Below the pieces are notes generated by a model, which had not been told where the DNA came from, made no database searches, and saw only the letters and a program-made list of their open reading frames with translations. Positions 1 to 5,368 of a stretch of DNA of 9,814 nucleotides are shown here, piece by piece. This stretch comes from an uncultured Bacillota bacterium (GTDB taxonomy: Bacteria; Bacillota_I; Bacilli_A; Erysipelotrichales; Erysipelotrichaceae), in contig ONXX01000033.1 in the NCBI GenBank assembly GCA_900321955.1, positions 1-9,814 on the forward strand, in the 5' to 3' direction. The position numbers and the translations under genes were made by a program. The first letter of the stretch is position 1; each line of letters opens with the position of its first letter.

Positions 1-21
1 CCACGGAAGTTTACAACACCC

Positions 22-51
22 AAAAAAAGATGAATCGTTGATTCCTCTTTT
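22..51 (-). terminator. Rho-independent terminator of the sirtuin gene
   Basis: Read on the minus strand, an imperfect stem (GAGGAATC / GATTCATC, one mismatch, 3-nt loop) is followed by seven T. Flanking A and T runs extend the pairing. It lies just beyond the sirtuin stop codon at 65-67. On the plus strand the stem is followed by only four T, so it may also work weakly for a gene entering from the left. Confidence 0.75.
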
Positions 52-64
52 AAATCTTTAAAGC

Positions 65-757
65 TTAGAAGGTTTTGACTAAGTCATCATGGATGACGAT
101 GTCGCATTGCGAGTCGTAAGACGTGGCATCGCGGTTGATGATCGCCAGATTCTGGCCGTTGAAGTAGCGGATGAAGCTGGCGGCCGGATAGACGACTAAG
201 GAAGTACCACAGACCACTAAGAGGTCGGCAGAGGCGATCGCGTTGATGGCGCCGCGTACGACATCTTCATCGAGTCCTTCTTCGTAGAGGACGACATCCG
301 GTTTGATGGTCGCACCGCACTTGTCGCATTTTGGCACACCTGTTGTATGCATGATGTAGTTTAGATCGAAGAACTTGTGGCAGCGGCTGCAGTAATTGCG
401 AAGCACGGAGCCATGAAGCTCATAGACCTTTTTGGAGCCGGCCGCCTGATGAAGGCCGTCGATGTTTTGGGTGACGACACTGACATCCTTCTTGTCCTGG
501 AGTCTGGCAATAAACTCATGGGCATAATTCGGCTTGGCATCAGGGTACAACATCTTCTCCCGATAGAACTCGAAGAAGTCTTCGGTTTTGTACTCATAGA
601 AGGTGTGGGACAACATTTCTTCCGCCCGATAGACGTTTTTGTACAGACCCGTGGCAGAGCGGAAATCAGGGATGCCGGAAGCGGTAGACATACCGGCACC
701 GGAGAAAAAGACGATTCTTTTTGCGCTGTCGAGCGCTTCCTGTAATTTGTTGATCAT
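65..757 (-). CDS. Sir2-family NAD-dependent protein deacylase (sirtuin), zinc-binding
   Basis: A 230-residue cytoplasmic enzyme that would remove acyl groups from protein lysines, using NAD+ and giving nicotinamide and O-acyl-ADP-ribose. The NAD pocket is clear: GAGMS at 20-24, IPDFRS at 29-34, TQNID at 96-100 and GTS at 184-186. The catalytic base is His115 in the ELHG motif. Four zinc cysteines sit at 123, 126, 144 and 147 in two CxxC pairs. The small Zn module and full Rossmann fold are present, and the length is normal for bacterial sirtuins, so the gene looks intact. The ATG at 755-757 gives the usual short N-terminus before the first NAD motif. The only SD-like string (AAAGGTG) lies about 14-16 nt upstream, which is too far to be good. 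It is a single gene transcribed away from ribU. Its protein target cannot be read from context; no acetyl-CoA synthetase or acetyltransferase gene is adjacent. I leave the symbol blank because bacterial naming (cobB, srtN) depends on lineage. Confidence 0.95.
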   Translation of the reverse strand: MINKLQEALDSAKRIVFFSGAGMSTASGIPDFRSATGLYKNVYRAEEMLSHTFYEYKTEDFFEFYREKMLYPDAKPNYAHEFIARLQDKKDVSVVTQNIDGLHQAAGSKKVYELHGSVLRNYCSRCHKFFDLNYIMHTTGVPKCDKCGATIKPDVVLYEEGLDEDVVRGAINAIASADLLVVCGTSLVVYPAASFIRYFNGQNLAIINRDATSYDSQCDIVIHDDLVKTF

Positions 758-800
758 ATAACTTTATTTTACACCTTTATGGTGTTATTATTTCTTTGCA
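758..800. promoter_or_regulatory. Divergent promoter region between sirtuin gene and ribU riboswitch
   Basis: This AT-rich gap must hold promoters for both directions. On the plus strand TATTAT at 786-791 is a reasonable -10 box that would start RNA near 798, just before the FMN aptamer; the matching -35 is poor (TTTATT at 763-768). On the minus strand TAAAAT (766-771) is a -10 candidate that would start RNA only a few bases before the sirtuin ATG. A perfect inverted repeat ACACC-TTTAT-GGTGT (771-785) sits between the two boxes. Confidence 0.45.
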
Positions 801-910
801 GAAACATCAGGGCAAGGTGAAATTCCTTGATCGGCGGTATACCCCGCGAGCGTAAGGCAGAACCTGTGGGATTCAGGTGGCGACTGTACAGTCAGGATGA
901 GAGAGGTTTT
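801..910 (+). promoter_or_regulatory. FMN riboswitch (RFN element)
   Basis: The highly conserved FMN aptamer blocks are present in order: GGGCAAGGTGAAATTCC (811-826), CGGCGGT (832-838), CCGCGAG (844-850), GTGGGATTCAGGTGG (866-880), GACTGTACAGTC (882-893) and GGATGAGAGAGG (895-906). The closing stem P1 can be drawn as 801-808 with 903-910, with one A-G mismatch. The Shine-Dalgarno site GAGAGG (901-906) lies in the 3' half of P1, and the TTG start of ribU follows 10 nt later. There is no room for a separate terminator or anti-terminator, so FMN binding probably shuts off translation by locking the ribosome site into P1. This fits a riboflavin importer being turned down when flavin is plentiful. 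Confidence 0.95.
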
Positions 911-916
911 TTTATT

Positions 917-1522
917 TTGAAAAAGATTTTAACAGTTCGAAACATTTCGACAATCGCCGTCTTAGGCGCTTTGGGTGCGGTATTGATGTTGTTTGATTTT
1001 CCTATCTTTATCGCTCCTTCTTTCTACAAACTGGATTTGGGCGACCTGCCTTGTCTGATCGGAGCTTTTGCCTTAGGACCGATACCGGCCTTACTGATCC
1101 AGGTGGTCAAGATTTTGATCAAGCTGCTTTTAAAGCCGACCTCGACGGCTTTTGTCGGTGAGATCGCGGCATTTATCTTTTCCAGCGTGTATTGTATGAC
1201 GGCAGCTTTGATCTATCAGTCAGACAGATCGAGAAAGGGTGCCATCAAGGCAATGATAGTTGCCTCGCTTGCGATGATGGTCTTTGCGACGATCGGCAAC
1301 TACGCCTTCATCATTCCGGCTTATGTGAAGATGTACAATATGCCGCTCGAGGCAATCATTGGGATGGGCACCAAGATCTTTCCGATCGTCCATGACAAAC
1401 TCAGCTTTGTGTTGTGCTGCGTCATGCCGTTCAATCTGATCAAGGCGATCATCGTCGATGTACTGACCCTTGTCTTGTACAAGCGGGTCTCGGTACTCCT
1501 GAAACAGGCAGAAAGGGCTTAA
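917..1522 (+). CDS. ribU: Riboflavin ECF transporter S component RibU
   Basis: A 201-residue integral membrane protein that binds riboflavin and works with the shared ECF energising module (EcfA, EcfA', EcfT), which is not in this window. The sequence is hydrophobic with about six membrane helices. It has the RibU-like signature KLDLGDLPCLIGAFALGP after the first helix, then TSTAFVGE. The FMN riboswitch directly upstream supports the substrate strongly. I chose TTG at 917 (protein begins MKKILTVRNIS) because GAGAGG ends 10 nt before it; the longer reading from TTG at 827 would translate through the aptamer, and the next Met is already inside helix 1. Length matches RibU proteins of about 190-210 residues. 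The stop codon lies inside the terminator stem. It appears to be a single-gene transcript. Confidence 0.93.
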   Translation: MKKILTVRNISTIAVLGALGAVLMLFDFPIFIAPSFYKLDLGDLPCLIGAFALGPIPALLIQVVKILIKLLLKPTSTAFVGEIAAFIFSSVYCMTAALIYQSDRSRKGAIKAMIVASLAMMVFATIGNYAFIIPAYVKMYNMPLEAIIGMGTKIFPIVHDKLSFVLCCVMPFNLIKAIIVDVLTLVLYKRVSVLLKQAERA

Positions 1523-1535
1523 AATAAGCCTTTTT
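1511..1535 (+). terminator. Rho-independent terminator of ribU, containing its stop codon
   Basis: Stem GGCTTA (1516-1521) pairs with TAAGCC (1525-1530) around a 3-nt A loop and is followed by five T. Outer AAAG/CTTTT-type pairing extends it to 1511-1535. The ribU TAA (1520-1522) is inside the hairpin. Confidence 0.85.
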
Positions 1536-1552
1536 CAGTTTATGTGAAACTG
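1536..1552. repeat. Perfect 6-bp inverted repeat downstream of the ribU terminator
   Basis: CAGTTTATGTGAAACTG has arms CAGTTT and AAACTG with a 5-nt centre. It follows the ribU terminator directly and ends about 30 bp before the -10 box of the next operon. No T run follows, so it is not a second terminator. It could be an operator or chance. Confidence 0.35.
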
Positions 1553-1581
1553 TGGTATTTATTTATCTTTAATATTAGATA

Positions 1582-1590
1582 TGTTATAAT
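1582..1590 (+). promoter_or_regulatory. Extended -10 promoter of the tail-anchored protein-cmk-der operon
   Basis: TGTTATAAT combines a perfect TATAAT hexamer (1585-1590) with the upstream TG of an extended -10 element. The -35 region (about 1561-1567) is weak, as is usual when the extended element is present. RNA would start near 1597, leaving a leader of about 26 nt that holds the GGAGG site (1611-1615), 7 nt before the GTG start. Confidence 0.8.
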
Positions 1591-1622
1591 TTTTAGGTGA
1601 AAAAAATTTTGGAGGTTTTGTT

Positions 1623-3314
1623 GTGCCTAGATTAACAAGAACACAGAAATTTGCGGAATTGAGAGATTCTCTGGCTAATGACAAAGAATCCTCTTTGCAG
1701 ACCAAGGATCTTTCAAATTATGAAGATAGATTAAACAGTATCACTGAGATACTTTCTCCGCAGTCTTATAAAGAAGAAGCAGCACCGGTTTATGAGACAC
1801 CGGCACCGGCAGTTGAGACGCCGGTTTATGAAAACAAGTCCGAAGAGAACGATCCGAAATACACCTGGACCGATTTTGAAGAAACACCGGTCGAGCAGCT
1901 GGTCGATTCTTTCAAGAACAACGATTTAGAAGACCAGATCCAGCAGATGGATGCGGCGGTTCCGAATTGGCCAAGTGCAGAAGAACAGATTGTTTCGGCA
2001 CCGGTTCAGGAAAAAGTGGAGGAAGTCTCAATCGCTTCCACCGCAGAAACAAAACCTCTGATTGACGAACCGGTCTACGAAGCGCCGGTCATTGATAAAC
2101 CGATCATCCGTGAAGAGGAAAACATCAAGCCTCTGATCGACGAATCACAATACATCTCTTCTTATACCGATATCGATTACAACTACGAAGAGCCATCTTA
2201 TACGGCTCCGTTAATCGATGATTCTGCACCGAAGCAGGAGACTGTTGAAGAAGTCAAGCCGCAGGTCGAAGAGACTGTCTACCCTGGTTACTACAGACCG
2301 AGTCCTGAGGTCGAAGCTTTATACAAGGAAGCGGAAGCCAAGAAGGAAGAAGAGGTCAAGCCGTTAATCGAAACACCGGATTTTGACCATGTCGAAAGAC
2401 TGGAAGAAACTGCACCGGTTGTTGAAACACCGGCAGTGGAAGAAACAGCTGCGCCTGCACCGATCATTGATGATGCCTTCATCGATGATCTGCCGATTGC
2501 GACGATTGCCGAAGAAACTGCGCAGGCACCGGTCGAAGAAACACCGGTTGAAACACCTGCACCGGTCGAAGAATATGTCGATAACCATGCAGTTGATTAT
2601 GAAGCTACGACCAATTCCTACATCAGTGATACGATCGATGAAGTCGGCCGCTACAATATGGCAAAAGGTGATATGACGATTTCGCAGCTGACCAACAACA
2701 TGGTCAATGAGGTCAGACACCACGAGGAACCGCAGGTTCAGACACCGGTCGTTGAAGAAAAACCGGTCGTGACACCGCTTGCAACACCGGTACAGGCACC
2801 GGTTGAAGAGGCTGTTTTGGATACGACGAACGAGGATGATGAATTCTCCAATACCGTTTCCATGGAGATCGACAAGATCATCGACGACATCAAGGAAGTC
2901 GAAGCCAAGGAAGCCAAAGAAGAAAAGGTTATCGAACAGGCTCCTGCCATCGAACCGATTCTGGATGTGGAAGAGATCGAAGATGTCAAGGTTGCTGAAC
3001 CAGCACCGGTCGAAGAAACACCGGCACCGGTAGAAGAACATCCGGTCAAGGCCATTGCACAGGAAGAGCCGCAGGAAGAAGTTGTTGAGATCAAGAATCT
3101 CAAGGAACTGGAAGCCGAGCCGGTAAGAGACACCGTCTCCAATACCATTCCGTTTGTTGTGGCAACCGAAGAAGATGAAGAAGAGATCGAAGATGACGAT
3201 GAAGAAGGTTCCAACACCATCCTCAACATCATCCTGATCGTTCTGATCATCGTTTTGATCGCCGTTTTAGGTTTGATCGTATTCTATATTCTTAAGACGA
3301 AAGGCATCTTATAA
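1623..3314 (+). CDS. Uncharacterised acidic Pro/Glu-rich protein with C-terminal membrane anchor
   Basis: I do not recognise this 563-residue protein. The GTG start at 1623 has GGAGG 7 nt before it. There is no signal peptide. Residues 1-45 look folded or conserved (MPRLTRTQKF at the start, then a helix-like polar stretch). Residues 50-530 are largely disordered, built from Pro, Glu, Val and Ala with phrases such as APVEETP. My hand count over 1-530 is about 139 Asp/Glu against 38 Lys/Arg. Less repetitive islands lie near 78-115, 334-365 (SDTIDEVGRYNMAKG and on) and 408-432. A Glu/Asp run (515-528) precedes one strong membrane helix (about 533-556) and a six-residue KTKGIL-type tail, so the bulk should face the cytoplasm, anchored by its C-terminus. 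P-L-I-D/E motifs recur at 145, 170, 196, 247 and a variant at 280. It is the first gene of an operon with cmk and der and overlaps cmk by one base. A cytoplasmic scaffold or tether at the membrane is a guess. Confidence 0.85.
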   Translation: MPRLTRTQKFAELRDSLANDKESSLQTKDLSNYEDRLNSITEILSPQSYKEEAAPVYETPAPAVETPVYENKSEENDPKYTWTDFEETPVEQLVDSFKNNDLEDQIQQMDAAVPNWPSAEEQIVSAPVQEKVEEVSIASTAETKPLIDEPVYEAPVIDKPIIREEENIKPLIDESQYISSYTDIDYNYEEPSYTAPLIDDSAPKQETVEEVKPQVEETVYPGYYRPSPEVEALYKEAEAKKEEEVKPLIETPDFDHVERLEETAPVVETPAVEETAAPAPIIDDAFIDDLPIATIAEETAQAPVEETPVETPAPVEEYVDNHAVDYEATTNSYISDTIDEVGRYNMAKGDMTISQLTNNMVNEVRHHEEPQVQTPVVEEKPVVTPLATPVQAPVEEAVLDTTNEDDEFSNTVSMEIDKIIDDIKEVEAKEAKEEKVIEQAPAIEPILDVEEIEDVKVAEPAPVEETPAPVEEHPVKAIAQEEPQEEVVEIKNLKELEAEPVRDTVSNTIPFVVATEEDEEEIEDDDEEGSNTILNIILIVLIIVLIAVLGLIVFYILKTKGIL

Positions 3315-3976
3315 TGCGTATTAATATAGCAATTGACGGACCAAGCGCTGCCGGCAAGTCGACGATTGCCGACATTCTGGCAGAAAGACTGGGGTACACT
3401 CATCTGGATACCGGTGCGATGTACCGTGCGGTCGCTTTAAAGGCGATCCGTGATGGCATCGACCTGGCGGATGAAGAAAAGATCGTGGCAATGATCGATG
3501 AGATGGATCTTGTCATGCCTGCTGACGGCAGTGTCATTCTGGAAGGGGAAGATGTCTCCAAAGAGATCCGCACCAATGAGATCTCCATGGGTGCTTCCGA
3601 TGTTTCCAAACTGGCCGGCTGCCGTAAGGCTTTGGTCGCCATGCAACAAAGAATCTGCAAGGACGGCGGTTATATTCTTGACGGACGCGATATCGGTACG
3701 GTTGTACTGAAGGATGCACCGGTCAAGATCTATATGGTCGCTTCCCCGGAAGCAAGAGCGCAAAGAAGACTCTTGCAGAATCAGAAGAACGGTATCGAGG
3801 GCGATTATGAATCGATACTGGAAGATATTAAAAAGCGCGATTATCAGGACATGCACAGAGAGGTTTCTCCTTTGAAGAAGGCGGAAGATGCGATCGAGAT
3901 CGATACTTCCTACATGAGCAAAGAAGAAGTCGCCGATGCGGTCATGAAGATCGTGCTGGAAAAAACAGGAGATTAA
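3314..3976 (+). CDS. cmk: Cytidylate (CMP/dCMP) kinase
   Basis: A 220-residue cytoplasmic enzyme that phosphorylates CMP and dCMP with ATP, feeding CTP and dCTP pools. The P-loop GPSAAGKST is at 9-17. The CMP-binding segment LDTGAMYR is at 31-38. The nucleotide-recognition motif DGRDIGT is at 123-129. The LID arginines lie around 151-152, and the KRDYQDMHRE segment (174-183) followed by IDTS (196-199) is typical of the family. Length is that of the standard bacterial enzyme. The ATG shares its A with the TAA of the upstream gene, and AAGG (3301-3304) sits 9 nt before it, so translation is probably coupled. The next gene, der, begins 2 bases after its stop. cmk next to der is a common Firmicutes arrangement, although ribosomal protein S1 (rpsA/ypfD) is often between them and is absent here. 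Confidence 0.97.
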   Translation: MRINIAIDGPSAAGKSTIADILAERLGYTHLDTGAMYRAVALKAIRDGIDLADEEKIVAMIDEMDLVMPADGSVILEGEDVSKEIRTNEISMGASDVSKLAGCRKALVAMQQRICKDGGYILDGRDIGTVVLKDAPVKIYMVASPEARAQRRLLQNQKNGIEGDYESILEDIKKRDYQDMHREVSPLKKAEDAIEIDTSYMSKEEVADAVMKIVLEKTGD

Positions 3977-3978
3977 TT

Positions 3979-5292
3979 ATGATAGATGGAACTGTCGCAA
4001 TCGTTGGTAGACCCAATGTCGGTAAGTCGACAGTTTTTAATAGGATGCTGGAACAGCGCGTTTCCATCGTCGAAGATACACCGGGTGTCACCAGAGACCG
4101 TATCTACGGCGATTGCGAATGGCTGTCCAAGACCTATCGGCTGATCGATACCGGCGGTATTCAGATCGAAGATGTCCCATTCCAGAAGGAGATCAATGCG
4201 CAAGTGGAGATCGCCATTGAGGAAGCGGATGTCATCATCTTTTTGACCGATGGCAGAAGCGGGATGTCCAGCGACGATGAATACATCGCCAGACTGCTAC
4301 AGAAATCCAAAAAGCCGGTCATCTTAGCCGTCAACAAGATCGACGATCATACAAAACTGGCGGATATCTATGAATATTACGCTTTGGGTATGGGCGATCC
4401 GATCGCCGTATCCGGCGTTCATGGCATCGGCATCGGTGATTTGTTGGACAGAGTCGTTGAGCTCATGCCGGAAAAGAGTATTGAAGAATACGAAGGCATG
4501 GTCCGCTTTGCGGTCATCGGCAGGCCGAACGTCGGCAAATCCTCTTTGACCAACGCCTTTTTAAAGCAGGACAGAGTCATTGTTTCCGATATTGAAGGTA
4601 CCACACGTGATGCCATCGATACGGTCTTTGAAGCCAATGGCAAGAACTATGTCGTCATTGATACGGCAGGCATCCGTAAAAGAGGAAAGATCTACGAATC
4701 GGTCGAGAAGTATTCGGTTTTACGTGCCAAGGCAGCCATTGAGCGAAGTGATCTGGCATTGGTATTACTGGATGGTTCTACGGGGATCATCGAACAGGAC
4801 AAACATGTCGCCGGTTTAGCCCATGAGGCGAAAAAAGGCGTCATCATCGTCTACAATAAGTGGGATCTGGTCGATAAGGATGACAAGACGATGTCCAATA
4901 TCACCAAGGAGATCCGCAAACAGTTTGTGTATCTTGATTATGCGCCGATTGCCTTTGTCTCCGCTAAGGAAGGAAAGCGCATCGATACTCTGTTGCCGTT
5001 GATTGATCTGGTCTATGAGAACCTCAATAAGCGCATCAAGACCAATGTATTGAATGAAGTCATCCTGGATGCACAGCTTGCCAATCCGGCCAAACCGCAT
5101 AATGGCAAGAAATTCAAGATCTATTATGCCTCGCAGGTAAGCAGTGCACCTTGTACGATCGTCTTGTTCTGCAACGATCCGGATTTGCTGCACTTCTCCT
5201 ATGAACGATACATTGAGAATAAATTAAGAGAAGCCTTTGGCTTTGAAGGTGTGCCGATTCATATCGTCGCCAGAAAGAGCCAGGAAAACTAA
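3979..5292 (+). CDS. der: Ribosome biogenesis GTPase Der (EngA)
   Basis: A 437-residue essential GTPase with two tandem G domains and a C-terminal KH-like domain that works in late 50S subunit assembly. G domain 1: GRPNVGKS 10-17, DTPGVTRD 33-40, DTGG 57-60, NKID 119-122. G domain 2: GRPNVGKS 181-188, EGTTRD 206-211, DTAG 228-231, NKWD 293-296, SAKEG 328-332. The KH-like domain covers about 353-437. All nucleotide-binding motifs are intact in both domains, and the length is the normal one. AGGAG (3967-3971) lies 7 nt before the ATG, inside the end of cmk, so it is the last gene of the operon read from the promoter near 1585. A terminator follows the stop within a few bases. Confidence 0.98.
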   Translation: MIDGTVAIVGRPNVGKSTVFNRMLEQRVSIVEDTPGVTRDRIYGDCEWLSKTYRLIDTGGIQIEDVPFQKEINAQVEIAIEEADVIIFLTDGRSGMSSDDEYIARLLQKSKKPVILAVNKIDDHTKLADIYEYYALGMGDPIAVSGVHGIGIGDLLDRVVELMPEKSIEEYEGMVRFAVIGRPNVGKSSLTNAFLKQDRVIVSDIEGTTRDAIDTVFEANGKNYVVIDTAGIRKRGKIYESVEKYSVLRAKAAIERSDLALVLLDGSTGIIEQDKHVAGLAHEAKKGVIIVYNKWDLVDKDDKTMSNITKEIRKQFVYLDYAPIAFVSAKEGKRIDTLLPLIDLVYENLNKRIKTNVLNEVILDAQLANPAKPHNGKKFKIYYASQVSSAPCTIVLFCNDPDLLHFSYERYIENKLREAFGFEGVPIHIVARKSQEN

Positions 5293-5295
5293 ACG

Positions 5296-5315
5296 AGCTG
5301 CGACTGCAGCTTTTT
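5296..5315 (+). terminator. Rho-independent terminator of the der operon
   Basis: Stem AGCTGC (5296-5301) pairs with GCAGCT (5306-5311) around a 4-nt loop, followed by TTTT. It lies 4 nt past the der stop codon. Confidence 0.8.
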
Positions 5316-5322
5316 AAATGGT

Positions 5323-5358
5323 AAAAAAGAAAAGCCGAACTTGTATGAGTTCGGCTTT
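5323..5358 (-). terminator. Strong terminator of the class A PBP gene
   Basis: A perfect 11-bp stem AAAGCCGAACT (5331-5341) / AGTTCGGCTTT (5348-5358) has a 6-nt loop. On the minus strand it is followed by TTTTCTTTTTT-type sequence (complement of the A run at 5323-5333). It lies 10 bp beyond the PBP stop codon. On the plus strand TTTGTTTG follows, so it may back up the der terminator as well. Confidence 0.88.
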
Positions 5359-5368
5359 GTTTGATTGA

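Noticed and set aside
377..745. Plus-strand open frame opposite the sirtuin gene
   Set aside because: No SD or promoter and no recognisable motifs, and the sirtuin on the other strand is complete with all catalytic motifs.
827..916. Upstream TTG start for ribU giving 231 residues
   Set aside because: It would lie within the FMN aptamer; the extra 30 residues are translated riboswitch. TTG at 917 has the proper SD.
2364..3041. Long minus-strand open frame (225 codons) within the acidic protein gene
   Set aside because: It is rich in Cys, Phe and Arg from reading GAA/GAC/GTC codons backwards, has no SD or promoter, and mirrors the repetitive plus-strand gene. Shadow frame.
1790..3060. Many copies of CACCGG/GAAGAAACACCGG-like units that could suggest a CRISPR or tandem repeat
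   Set aside because: Copies are irregularly spaced, in frame, and encode Pro-Val-Glu-Glu-Thr phrases. No uniform repeat-spacer pattern.
2738..3250. Second minus-strand open frame (170 codons) in the same gene
   Set aside because: Ser/Thr/Gly-rich low complexity produced by the reverse complement of Glu/Asp/Val codons; no start signals.
5293..5368. Two adjacent hairpins considered as a small RNA
   Set aside because: Each matches a terminator for the convergent genes on either side, with U tracts on the expected strands; no promoter is seen.
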